Source of the DNA: Symmachiella dynata
Lineage (GTDB): Bacteria; Planctomycetota; Planctomycetia; Planctomycetales; Planctomycetaceae
NCBI RefSeq assembly: GCF_007747995.1
Contig: NZ_CP036276.1
Coordinates: forward strand, 5,818,001 to 5,882,000
Length of the DNA: 64,000 nt
Reading direction: 5' to 3'
The position numbers and the translations under genes were made by a program. The notes beneath the pieces are model-generated. The model was not told the DNA's origin, ran no database searches, and was given only the letters and a program-made list of their open reading frames with translations. The first letter of the stretch is position 1; each line of letters starts with the position of its first letter. Below are positions 43,526-51,730 of this stretch, piece after piece.

Positions 43526-43607
43526 TGACCAAGGGGAGAGTCGAACTCCCATGCCCGCAGGCACGGCGGTCTGAACGCCGCGTGTTTACCAGTTTCACCA
43601 CTTGGCC
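43526..43607 (-). tRNA. tRNA-Leu (CAG)
   Basis: Class II. Acceptor GGCCAAG/CTTGGTC, anticodon loop TTCAGAC, variable arm TGCCTGCGGGCA, discriminator A. Confidence 0.94.
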
Positions 43608-43836
43608 GTGTGTTTCCGTTAAAAAAATTCACGCTCCGCCGATACGACGGTAATCCTGAACGACAGAAGAGTTACAGATCGACGCTCGAGATGCGTTGAG
43701 CGAAGGCTGTGACGTCACGTTCATTCTCATTTTTTTATCCGTGTTTCATCCGTGTTCATCCGTGGCTTTTAAAATCTGCGTTTAATCTGTGTTCAATCTG
43801 TGGCAACGAAGTCCGTTAAACCATCATGTCACAAAA

Positions 43837-43907
43837 TAGCCCGTACGGGATTTGAACCCGTGTCTCCGGCGTGAGAGGCCGGTATCCTTGGCCGCTACGA
43901 ACGGGCC
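43837..43907 (-). tRNA. tRNA-Glu (CTC)
   Basis: Acceptor GGCCCGT/ACGGGCT, anticodon stem CCGGC/GCCGG with loop CTCTCAC, T-loop TTCAAAT. Confidence 0.92.
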
Positions 43908-44070
43908 GTTTGCTAGTAGGCAGAAAGGAGTGGCCAGTGGTCGGTGGCCAGTGGCCAGAGATGGTGGGGATCGCCGAACGACGTTCGCCTGCCAACCCTA
44001 CAGTCTACGGTCTAAAGCCTACAGTCTTTTCTTCCTCAAGCCTGTTCCCTCAAGCCTCACGCCTCCCCAG

Positions 44071-44154
44071 TGCGTCGAGACGGAGTTGAACCGCCATAGT
44101 CCGTTGGGACGGGTGGGTTACAGCCACCGGGGCTCGCCAATGCCCAGCCGACGC
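44071..44154 (-). tRNA. tRNA-Tyr (GTA)
   Basis: Class II. Acceptor GCGTCGG/TCGACGC, anticodon stem GGTGG/CCACC with loop CTGTAAC, variable arm CGTCCCAACGGAC, discriminator A. Confidence 0.93.
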
Positions 44155-44180
44155 GTGTTGACGGCGGTCGGCTCGTGGCG

Positions 44181-44741
44181 TCACGTCGTCTTGGCAATCA
44201 GTTCTTCAAACCATTCGCGTCCTACTTGTGATTTGTCTCCTGTTTCGTTGTCGCAGCGATAGAAAGCGCGATAGAGGTCGAGGTTGTTGTCTAATCGCTC
44301 GATCAAGCGCGTTGCCCGTTTTATCGCTGTCTTCCATTTGCCACGGCGGTCGCCTGCGACCCATGCGTTGTAGGCTTCGTCGTGCAATTCAATGATTTCC
44401 AAAACTGCTTCGTCGGTGATGTATTGCTCTGCGAATCTCCGGGCATAGGCGCCATGGTGATTCGGCCCGCTGCGCTGTTTGGTCGGATCGACTTGAAACT
44501 TAAACGTGTCATGAATCAGCGCAACGAGCCGTAATGAGTGGTAATACGGCGATGGGGCATACCACTGCTCGATGTTTTGGATCACGGCGGCGATGTGGTA
44601 TTTGATCGCCCCCTCGGGATGCCCCCGCCGCGGCCGTCCATATTCGAGCCCCTGCCGAAACAGGGGGTCGGCGGCGAGTGTCCGTTCGATGTCGTTGATG
44701 AGTATAAATGGGAATTCCTCCATGGTGTTGTTTTCGATCAC
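44181..44741 (-). CDS. HD-domain-like hydrolase
   Basis: 186 residues. Histidine/aspartate spacing fits an HD-type phosphohydrolase: KYHIAAVIQNIEQW (about 48-61), LVALIHDTFKF (about 73-83, the HD pair), GPNHHGAYARRFAEQY (about 92-107) and IIELHDEAYNAW. It is short and lacks extra domains, so it may act on a nucleotide or phosphoester. It lies within the tRNA array; an involvement in tRNA processing is possible only by position. Start at ATG 44741, with an alternative at 44723. Confidence 0.75.
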   Translation of the reverse strand: MIENNTMEEFPFILINDIERTLAADPLFRQGLEYGRPRRGHPEGAIKYHIAAVIQNIEQWYAPSPYYHSLRLVALIHDTFKFQVDPTKQRSGPNHHGAYARRFAEQYITDEAVLEIIELHDEAYNAWVAGDRRGKWKTAIKRATRLIERLDNNLDLYRAFYRCDNETGDKSQVGREWFEELIAKTT

Positions 44742-45251
44742 GTCTTCGCCGGTGGCGACGGTGTCATCACGTAACCACGTGAATGCGGCCGCGGCCGTTC
44801 GGCGAGCATGCTGTCTCCTATAAATAACAAAACGCTGTGCATCCGCTCTTGGATCAAATTATCTCGCTCCGGCGGCGGTGCATTTACAGATGCCGGAGCA
44901 GAAATCGGTAAAGGGTCGGGTTCAAAATTCGTAATATGTGTCATTGAAAAATATCTTTCGTCAGCCGCTATGGGCCGGATGATTCAAAAGGGAGACCGAT
45001 CGTCTTGTCGTGACCATCGGTGTGGAAAATACCTCACGCAAAGGCGCAAAGCCGCGGAGGATAAAGTTGGCGATGTTGAAACACTGAATCCGTTTTTTAA
45101 ATCTCAACGTCTCTCTGTGATCTCTGTGTTCTCTGTGGCTAAAAATTTTTATTGAATGGTGTGCAGCAAATTGTTTCGTTGGGATGCCCAACTGTCCGAC
45201 ACAGAAAGGTGCGTCGCGACGCACCCTACGGGGTGATGTTGCGCTGTGGAG
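44742..45251. other. Repeat-bearing spacer in tRNA array
   Basis: 510 bases with no gene. It contains the inverted TTTGCG element (CCTCACGCAAAGGCGCAAAG at 45031), a CTCTGTGATCTCTGTGTTC run near 45112 and the palindrome GGTGCGTCGCGACGCACC near 45208. Confidence 0.6.
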
Positions 45252-45328
45252 TAGCACGGGTGGGAGTCGAACCCACAGACGATCACGAAGGTTTGAGCTT
45301 CGCCGCTTTTCCGTTTGCGTACCGTGCC
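45252..45328 (-). tRNA. tRNA-Leu (CAA)
   Basis: Acceptor GGCACGG/CCGTGCT, anticodon stem CGAAG/CTTCG with loop CTCAAAC, T-arm GTGGG/CCCAC. The variable loop is only nine bases. Confidence 0.9.
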
Positions 45329-45359
45329 ATTTACTGCTGGGCCGTTTGCTGATCAAAAG

Positions 45360-45434
45360 CGTCTCCGATGGGATTTGAACCCACGACCTCCACCGTGACA
45401 GGGTGGCGAGCACTCCGGACTGCTCTACGGAGAC
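45360..45434 (-). tRNA. tRNA-Asp (GTC)
   Basis: Acceptor GTCTCCG/CGGAGAC, anticodon stem CCACC/GGTGG with loop CTGTCAC, discriminator G as expected. Confidence 0.94.
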
Positions 45435-45481
45435 TTGGTTTCTTGAATGTCGAGGATTGGATAATTTCCAACTCTGTCATC

Positions 45482-45555
45482 TACCCAGAGTGAGATTCGA
45501 ACTCACAATCGCTCGGGTTTAAGCCGAGCCGCTCTGCCGATTGGCGTATCTGGGC
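45482..45555 (-). tRNA. tRNA-Leu (TAA) with short variable loop
   Basis: Acceptor GCCCAGA/TCTGGGT, anticodon stem CTCGG/CCGAG with loop CTTAAAC, T-arm GTGAG/CTCAC. D-arm resembles that of tRNA-Leu(CAA). Only five bases lie between anticodon and T stems. Confidence 0.88.
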
Positions 45556-45594
45556 GTGCAATTCACACCAATAAGTTTCAAAACCGATGACAAG

Positions 45595-45667
45595 TAGTCC
45601 TGGAGGGACTCGAACCCTCGATCCGCTCCGTGTAAAAGAGCCGCCTTCGCCGCTAGGCCACAGGACT
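45595..45667 (-). tRNA. tRNA-Val (TAC)
   Basis: Acceptor AGTCCTG/CAGGACT, anticodon stem GCTCT/GGAGC with loop TTTACAC, T-loop TTCGAGT. Confidence 0.92.
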
Positions 45668-45820
45668 TTGTAGTAGGCCTGAGGCTTGAGGCGACAGGCG
45701 TGAGGGTAAGAGGCCGTAGGCTTTAGTCCGTAGACCGTAGGGTTGGCATTCAATTGCCGTTTGGTTTACCCCCGCATCTCTGGCCACTGGCCACCGACCA
45801 CCGGCCACTCTTTTCCAAAA
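45668..45820. repeat. Array spacer repeat, unit copy
   Basis: About 140 bases running GCCTGAGGCTTGAGG, GTAGGCTTTAG, GGGTTGGCATTCAATTGCC, then CTCTGGCCACTGGCC. Two further tandem copies follow at 45900-46036 and 46046-46192. Inverted partial copies lie at 41903-42030, 43270-43330, 43418-43520 and 43918-44066. Confidence 0.8.
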
Positions 45821-45895
45821 TTGCGGGGGCAGGAATCGAACCTGCGGACACGTGGTTCAAAGCCACGTATTTCTACCAGCAGAAACTACCCCGCA
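45821..45895 (-). tRNA. tRNA-Gln (TTG)
   Basis: Acceptor TGCGGGG/CCCCGCA, anticodon stem CGTGG/CCACG with loop CTTTGAA, discriminator A. Confidence 0.94.
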
Positions 45896-45899
45896 TTGG

Positions 45900-46192
45900 G
45901 GAAGGCCTGAGGCTTGAGGGGACAGGCGTGAGGGAAAGAGGCCGTAGGCTTTAGGCCGTAGACCATAGGGTTGGCATTCAATTGCCGTTTGGTTTCCCCC
46001 CCATCTCTGGCCACTGGCCACCGACCACCGGCCACTCTTTTCTGCCTTAGGCTTGAGGCTTGAGGGGACAGGCGTGAGGGAAAGAGGCTCTAGGCTTTAG
46101 GCCGTAGACCATAGGGCTGGCATTCAATTGCCGTTTGGTTTCCCCGCGTATCTCTGGCCACTGGCCACCGGCCACCGGCCACTCTTTCCCAA
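45900..46192. repeat. Two tandem copies of the array spacer repeat
   Basis: Two near-identical units of about 140 bases, each running from GGCTTGAGGGGACAGGCGTG through GGTTGGCATTCAATTGCCG to GGCCACTGGCCACCG. They differ from the copy at 45668 by a handful of bases. Confidence 0.8.
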
Positions 46193-46194
46193 AG

Positions 46195-46269
46195 CTGCGG
46201 TGGCAGGAATTGAACCTGCGTCCAGACAGTTAACAGCCGCCCGCCCGTTCCAGCACAGGCCCCACCGCA
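46195..46269 (-). tRNA. tRNA-Asn (GTT)
   Basis: Acceptor TGCGGTG/CACCGCA, anticodon loop CTGTTAA in stem GGCGG/CTGTC, discriminator G as expected, T-loop TTCAATT. Confidence 0.92.
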
Positions 46270-46729
46270 ATAGTTTGTTGATTCAATGCGTTGATCAGCC
46301 ACAGATGGAACACAGATCAAACACAGATAAGTTGCTGACTCGCCAAGCCCCTTCGGCCCGACATTTGTTTGAGGTAAGTGCCTAACTTCTTCGCACTATG
46401 ATCCCCGCCAACCTTTTCGTCGGTGTTCAATCCGTGCTAGTCACGTTTTAAACATTTTGCATTTTGCGCAAATATTCGTACGACGAGGCATCATGAAATT
46501 CAGCTGCACAGCGGCCATTTCGATAATCCATAGTGAACGAACCGGTCGAGTGTTTTACGTTGGAGACCATTGGGACACACTGCTGGACAAGGAGCCCCGT
46601 GCACGACGGCAAGCCGTCGGTTTGGGATGTTGTGTTTCACGTCTGCGAATCTGTGTTTTATCTGTGTTGCATCTGTGGCTAAGTACCCCGTGGCCAACGC
46701 ATCGTCGTTAAACCACACAATCAAATGAG
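46270..46729. other. Spacer with CTGTG-type repeats
   Basis: 460 bases without a gene. It contains repeated ATCTGTGTTxxATCTGTGGC phrases in both orientations (46295-46335 and 46640-46682) and a palindrome CGACGGCAAGCCGTCG near 46603 that recurs as CGACGGCGAGCCGTCG near 39369. Confidence 0.6.
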
Positions 46730-46800
46730 AGCGCCCAGCGGGAATTGAACCCGCGCTTCCGCCATGGCAAGGCGGTAGGCTTCCGCTACATCATGGGCGC
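46730..46800 (-). tRNA. tRNA-Gly (GCC)
   Basis: Acceptor GCGCCCA/TGGGCGC, anticodon stem CCGCC/GGCGG with loop TTGCCAT, discriminator T. Confidence 0.94.
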
Positions 46801-46856
46801 TTGTTGTGGAGTGAATTGTCAAAGAGCAGCGTGAGAGTTTCGTGATTCGTTTTAAG

Positions 46857-46928
46857 TGAGGCCGGAGGGTTTCGAACCCCCACCCGCCTGGTTAAAAGCC
46901 AGGGATGCTGCCGTTACACCACGACCTC
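46857..46928 (-). tRNA. tRNA-Lys (TTT)
   Basis: Acceptor GAGGTCG/CGGCCTC, anticodon stem CCTGG/CCAGG with loop CTTTTAA, discriminator A. Confidence 0.94.
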
Positions 46929-46998
46929 GAATTTGTGCGTGGTGCCGGTGTTTATGTCGAAGGTGTGTCATTGGGTTTCTCCTGTTCCGTGTCAATAA

Positions 46999-47070
46999 TC
47001 GGGATGGTCGGAGTCGAACCGACGACTACGTGGTCCCAAACCACGTGGGGTACCGTTCCCCTACATCCCG
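46999..47070 (-). tRNA. tRNA-Pro (TGG)
   Basis: Acceptor CGGGATG/CATCCCG, anticodon stem CGTGG/CCACG with loop TTTGGGA, discriminator A. Confidence 0.94.
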
Positions 47071-47143
47071 CATGTGGTCTCGCAAAACAAAACGAGACTC
47101 AAAAACTCTTGTTTCAAAACCAGGTTTTGAAACCAAAAAAAAG

Positions 47144-47214
47144 TACTCCGTAGGGGAATCGAACCCCCGTCTGCGGACTGAAAAACCGCGATCCTGCCAT
47201 TAGACGAACGGAGC
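47144..47214 (-). tRNA. tRNA-Glu (TTC)
   Basis: Acceptor GCTCCGT/ACGGAGT, anticodon loop TTTTCAG, T-arm GGGGG-TTCGATT-CCCCT. The top pair of the anticodon stem is T-T. Confidence 0.9.
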
Positions 47215-47335
47215 TTGCTCAGTAGGCAGTAGACGGTAGGCAGTAGACAGATGATTCCTCCAACTTCAAACACATCCCCAACAATCCCTTTTCTGTCTAC
47301 CGCCTACTGCCTACTGTCTACTGCCTACTAAAAGG

Positions 47336-47407
47336 TGGGTCGGGAGGCGCTCGAATCCTCGTCTGCGGTGCTTCAAACCGCCGCTATGCCGTCTCAGCTA
47401 CCGACCC
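47336..47407 (-). tRNA. tRNA-Phe (GAA)
   Basis: Acceptor GGGTCGG/CCGACCC, anticodon stem GCGGT/ACCGC with loop TTGAAGC, discriminator A. First tRNA of the array in the direction of transcription. Confidence 0.92.
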
Positions 47408-47456
47408 GAGTTGTGTCGTGCGCGACTTTACGTGGCGTCGCCCGAATTTTTGAAAC

Positions 47457-47496
47457 GAAAAAAGCCCGGTGTCGCGTCTGTGACACCGGGCTATGG
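47457..47496 (-). terminator. Strong terminator upstream of the tRNA array
   Basis: Minus strand AGCCCGGTGTC, a short loop, GACACCGGGCT, then six Ts. It ends something transcribed from the 47500-47780 interval and insulates the tRNA array. Confidence 0.85.
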
Positions 47497-47783
47497 AGAG
47501 TCTCTCCCTAAAATCAAACCAGGTGTCACGTGCGCAATGGATAGACCGTCAGCATATTCGCCGGGTAGGCGATCGACTGTTGATCCATCTGGGGTTCGCG
47601 GTGAAAACTTGGTTTTAGGTAAGACATCTTTTGACTCGTTGGCAAAAATTCGCGTTGGCTTCTGTTTTCATCCAGCAATGAATTGTTTTCACTGCTTCTG
47701 AAACTTAAGACGCACAGCACGGCAATTGGTTCACGGAATTTGCTATTTTTTTATAAAAGCCTGGGAAGGCGCGGCCGGCGCAT
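47497..47783 (-). other. Possible small transcript between two terminators
   Basis: About 290 bases bounded upstream by the sigma-factor terminator and downstream by the terminator at 47457. On the minus strand it holds a 33-codon frame (MSYLKPSFHREPQMDQQS...) without a ribosome site. A small RNA or small peptide is possible; neither is proven. Confidence 0.35.
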
Positions 47784-47810
47784 AAAAAAACCCCCGGACA
47801 TTCCGGGGGT
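47784..47810 (-). terminator. Terminator of the sigma-factor gene
   Basis: Minus strand ACCCCCGGAATGTCCGGGGG followed by seven Ts, 30 bases after the stop codon. Confidence 0.92.
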
Positions 47811-47839
47811 GATGTGGATTTCATGGGATCCTCTGGGCA

Positions 47840-48697
47840 TCAATCGACAGCTAAGCCGGTCGCCAGTTTTGCCAGCGATTCGCTTTCGATTTGCCGCACA
47901 CGTTCGCGGGTCAGCCCCAATGTTTCGCCGATTTCTTTCAGCGTGCGCGGTTCGCCGTCGTCGAGGCCGAATCGCATGCGGAGGATCGTGGATTCGCGAT
48001 CATCCATTTTTTCGAGCATTTCGAAAACGTGGCGGAGGTTGTCGCTATCGACCAGTTCCGCTTCGGGACCTTTGGTCCGCTCATCGGCGATCATTTCACC
48101 GAGCGACCAGCCGCCGTCGGTTTGGTCGGTTTGCGGATTGTTGTTGTAGAGTTGAATCGCTTTTTTCACGATCCCCAATTTCTTCTTGGGGATATCCAGA
48201 TCCCGCGCGATTTCCTCAGCGGTCGGCGTTCGTTTTAACTCATCTTGCAGACGGGCCGAGGAGCGACGCCACTTGGAAAGCAATTCCACCATATAGGCGG
48301 GGATGCGAATTGTCTTGGCCGAATTGACCAAAGCCCGTTTGATGGATTGTTTGATCCAATAACTGGCATAGGTGCTAAACCGCGTTCCCATTTCCGGGTC
48401 GAACCCTTCCACGGCGCGAAGCAATCCCAGGTTGCCCTCTTCGATCAAATCTGGCAGCGGCAGACCTTTGCCGGTGTAGCTGCGGGCGATATTCACCACC
48501 AGCCGCAAGTTGGCCCGTACCATGCGATCCCGGGCTTCGGTATCGGATTCTGCAATCCGATAAGCCAGATCCTTCTCCTCTTGCGCGGTGAGCAACGAAG
48601 TTTCGTTGATCTCGCGGAGGTAAGTCTCCAACGGACTTTGCACGGCCGAAGAAGATCGACGTCGCGTTTTTTGTGTAGATTCTATGTCGGTTTTCAT
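47840..48697 (-). CDS. Sigma-70 family RNA polymerase sigma factor (RpoD/SigA-like)
   Basis: 285 residues, group 1/2 sigma-70 without region 1.1. Region 1.2 is SPLETYLREINETSLLTAQEEKDLA. Region 2 is RMVRANLRLVVNIARSYTGKGLPLPDLIEEGNLGLLRAVEGFDPEMGTRFSTYASYWIKQSI, including the -10 reading helix. Region 3 and the region 4 helix-turn-helix (RTLKEIGETLGLTRERVRQIE) follow. Its short form is typical of the multiple RpoD-like factors in planctomycetes, so it may be an alternative rather than the main vegetative factor. ATG 48697 begins MKTDIESTQ; the frame extends upstream to a TTG at 48742. Confidence 0.92.
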   Translation of the reverse strand: MKTDIESTQKTRRRSSSAVQSPLETYLREINETSLLTAQEEKDLAYRIAESDTEARDRMVRANLRLVVNIARSYTGKGLPLPDLIEEGNLGLLRAVEGFDPEMGTRFSTYASYWIKQSIKRALVNSAKTIRIPAYMVELLSKWRRSSARLQDELKRTPTAEEIARDLDIPKKKLGIVKKAIQLYNNNPQTDQTDGGWSLGEMIADERTKGPEAELVDSDNLRHVFEMLEKMDDRESTILRMRFGLDDGEPRTLKEIGETLGLTRERVRQIESESLAKLATGLAVD

Positions 48698-49128
48698 ATT
48701 GATTCTGCGAGTCGAGTGGAAGATCACGATATTGCCGGACAATCCTGTGGCTCATTCGCATTCCATGCGCCGGACCACCCTTGGCGGACGAGCGGGCGTT
48801 CCAAACGACCGTTTAGAACACCTGCAACGATTCTCCGCTTTGGCGGCGGGCTGAGACGTACCGTTGAACACTCATTCAATACCGGTAACGGAACGTTCGC
48901 CGTTTTGAGTTATCGGCCTGTGATTTGGGATAGCTGAACTAGAAAGCCGCTGCAGATCCCTTACCCGCCATTGTGCGAATCACGTGGCGCAATAATAACG
49001 GCCTCTCATGCTGGGCAGTGTGGACCAGAGATGTTCTGACGGTTAGATGGGCGCGGATCGAAGCGGGGCGGGGCGACGTGACCTCAGTCATCAACGCGGG
49101 GAGGCGCCGGCAATTTGCAGCTTTTTAC
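48698..49128. other. Sigma-factor upstream region
   Basis: About 430 bases holding the sigma-factor promoter and the tail end beyond the S1 terminator. No gene is supported here. Confidence 0.5.
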
Positions 49129-49167
49129 GAAAAAACTCGTGGCCGCACTCAGGCGACCACGAGTTTC
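49129..49167 (-). terminator. Terminator of rpsA
   Basis: Minus strand AAACTCGTGG, a 14-base loop, CCACGAGTTT, then more Ts. It lies about 90 bases after the S1 stop codon. Confidence 0.8.
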
Positions 49168-49253
49168 TTATGAACTGCAATTTCTAAAACCCAATAGTGA
49201 AACGTCGAAACCAATCATCGAATCGACAGTCACGGTTTGTATTCGGGTTTGTC

Positions 49254-51224
49254 CTACTCGGAGACCGGTTTCTCCTCGGCTTCCTCTGCAGGAGCCTCTT
49301 CGGCATCCTTGTCAGTTGCTTCCGCTTCGGCTGTCTCAGCAACGGGTTCTTCGGTTGTTGCTTCTTCAGTCGCCGCTTCTTCGGCAGCAGGTTCCTCGGT
49401 AGCAGCTTCTTCGGTGGCAGCTTCGGCCGTCGCCGTTTCGGCTTCGGGCGAATCCATTGAGAACAACGGACCTTGTCCGCCGCCGATGCCTCCTTTGAGC
49501 GGCTCGCGTAGAGCGGCCGAATCGCCTGAAGCGGTACCACCTTCGGTACCTCCGTCGGCTGCGGCAGCTTGCTCTTCTTCCTCAGAAAGTTTGCGGCTCA
49601 GGCCGATCTTGCGGTCAGCGGTATCGACACGCAGAATGCGAACTTCGATGTCCTCACCGACTTTGACTACGTCTTCGGGGTTTTCGACCTTATGGTCAGC
49701 CAATTCCGAAACGTGCAACAAGCCTTCCAGGTTGTCTTCCAACTCGACGAAGACACCAAAGTTGGTGAGCTTGGTGACTTTGCCTTGTACGATCGATCCC
49801 GGTTGGAAACGGTCGGGGATGTCTTTTTCCCACGGGTCCTCTTCCAATTGTTTCAAGCCCAAAGCGATCCGTTTCCGCTCTTGATCGACTGAAATGACCT
49901 GACATTTGATCGAGTCCCCTTTTTGCAGCATTTCGCTGGCATGCGAAATTTTGCGGGTCCAGGACATGTCGCTGATGTGCAACAGCCCGTCGATCCCCTC
50001 TTCGATTTCGATAAACGCACCATAATTGGTGAGGTTCCGCACGGTTCCGTCGATGTTGGCACCGGGCGGGTATTTGGCGGCGACTTCGTCCCAGGGGTTG
50101 GGAGTCGTCTGTTTCATACCCAAGGAGATTTCCTTTTTCTCCTTGTTGATTCCCAAGACCATCACATCGACGATGTCGCCGATATGGACCAGGTCGTTGG
50201 GGTGATTGATCCGCTTGGTCCAGGACATCTCGCTGATGTGCACCAAACCTTCGATCCCGTCTTCCAGCTTCACGAACGCTCCGTAGGTCATCACGTTGAC
50301 AACTTCGCCGGAGACTTTGTCGCCGACCGGATAACGTTCTTCGACCGCGTCCCACGGGCTCGGTTCTTTCTGCTTCAGCCCCAACGCGATCTTTTCGCGT
50401 TCGGTATCGACATTCAGAATCATGACGTCGATCTCGTCGTCGATCGACAGTTTTTCTGAGGGGTGATTGATCCGGGCCCAGGTGATGTCCGTAATGTGCA
50501 ACAAACCATCGATGCCGCCCAGGTCGACGAACGCTCCAAAGTCGGCGATGTTTTTGACCACACCGCGACGGATTTGTCCGACTTCGATCCGGGACAACAG
50601 GCTCCGTTTCATTTCCTGCCGCTGGTCTTCGATCAGTTTACGCCGCGAAACCACGATATTGCGGCGGGTTTCGTCGATCTTGAGGATCATGCACTGCACT
50701 GTGCGGCCGATGTAATCGCCAATGTCCGAAGGACGACGGATGTCGACTTGACTGGCGGGCAAAAAGACGTTGACGCCGATATTGACCAGCAGTCCGCCTT
50801 TGATTTTTCGTACCACTTTTCCGGTGACAATGTCGTTTTCCTCGTGCTTGGAAATGACCTTTTCCCAATCACGAATCCGGTCCGCTTTCCGTTTGGAAAG
50901 CAGCACCATCCCCATCTCGTCCTCGACTTCTTCCAGGAGGACTTCGATGGAATCGCCCGGTTGCGGGAAATCTTCGTCCGCATCCCATTCATTGCCGGGG
51001 ACAATGCCTTCGCTTTTATATCCGACATCGACCAGAACGTCGGTGCCTTCTTGACGCAGCACAACGCCGGTCAGGATGCTGCCCGTTTCGTAGGAAGGCA
51101 TCTCGCGGTAGATCGCATCGATCTCCTGAGAATCGTCCTCACCTTCTTGCAACGCCGTGTCAAAATACGACTCAAACTCGTCGTCGCTGATACTGAATTC
51201 ACGAATTAAATTACGATCGACCAT
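49254..51224 (-). CDS. rpsA: 30S ribosomal protein S1
   Basis: 656 residues with six S1 RNA-binding repeats (about 48-115, 130-196, 215-285, 302-370, 388-457, 475-545). The third to sixth have the strong GxVxxxxxFGAFVxLxxGxxGLxHISxxxW pattern. S1 recruits mRNA to the small ribosomal subunit. Beyond residue 550 a 100-residue low-complexity tail is made of Ala, Glu and Thr (repeats such as EEAATEEP and AEEA). The tail is longer than in most phyla but seen in relatives. The ATG starts MVDRNLIREF. A terminator follows. Confidence 0.96.
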   Translation of the reverse strand: MVDRNLIREFSISDDEFESYFDTALQEGEDDSQEIDAIYREMPSYETGSILTGVVLRQEGTDVLVDVGYKSEGIVPGNEWDADEDFPQPGDSIEVLLEEVEDEMGMVLLSKRKADRIRDWEKVISKHEENDIVTGKVVRKIKGGLLVNIGVNVFLPASQVDIRRPSDIGDYIGRTVQCMILKIDETRRNIVVSRRKLIEDQRQEMKRSLLSRIEVGQIRRGVVKNIADFGAFVDLGGIDGLLHITDITWARINHPSEKLSIDDEIDVMILNVDTEREKIALGLKQKEPSPWDAVEERYPVGDKVSGEVVNVMTYGAFVKLEDGIEGLVHISEMSWTKRINHPNDLVHIGDIVDVMVLGINKEKKEISLGMKQTTPNPWDEVAAKYPPGANIDGTVRNLTNYGAFIEIEEGIDGLLHISDMSWTRKISHASEMLQKGDSIKCQVISVDQERKRIALGLKQLEEDPWEKDIPDRFQPGSIVQGKVTKLTNFGVFVELEDNLEGLLHVSELADHKVENPEDVVKVGEDIEVRILRVDTADRKIGLSRKLSEEEEQAAAADGGTEGGTASGDSAALREPLKGGIGGGQGPLFSMDSPEAETATAEAATEEAATEEPAAEEAATEEATTEEPVAETAEAEATDKDAEEAPAEEAEEKPVSE

Positions 51225-51730
51225 GGAGATCCTTAACTGTCGTCATCATCAATTTTTGAGCGGAACATACGGAGGCATGCACAGCGGAAATTTTGCGACT
51301 GCCAAGCAAGTCCGTCGATAAAACGATGTTCTCGGTTTCCGTGGGAAATCCCCGTTGCAGCGGTTGGACTTCCCGAATGCTGGGAAACAACTTTTGACAA
51401 CCGGTTGGGGAGTCGAGAGACACGTCGTCGCGGACAGCAGCCGCCTCAAGAAACGCGCAAAATTGTGAGCTGACAGACGATTGAACGAAAAAATGTAAAT
51501 GGGTTTCAGAAAAGGCTCGTTGAGCAGACAAACCTTTGCCCCCGTGGGCGATTACACAACATCACCACGAAAAACGGGGGCCCGCCTCCTGTATGTCATT
51601 GGGAAAGTACGGCGACTATAGCAAATATTCCCGTATTGAATCTAGCAACATACGCCCCATTCCCCGGTCTGGGAGGAGGAATTTGCCACTTTTTCTCGCC
51701 GACAACCCTGTGCCCTCGCAGCGGGATTCA
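51225..51730. other. rpsA upstream region
   Basis: About 500 bases between rpsA and the DUF4432 gene, presumably containing the rpsA promoter and leader. No convincing reading frame or named leader element was identified. Confidence 0.5.
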
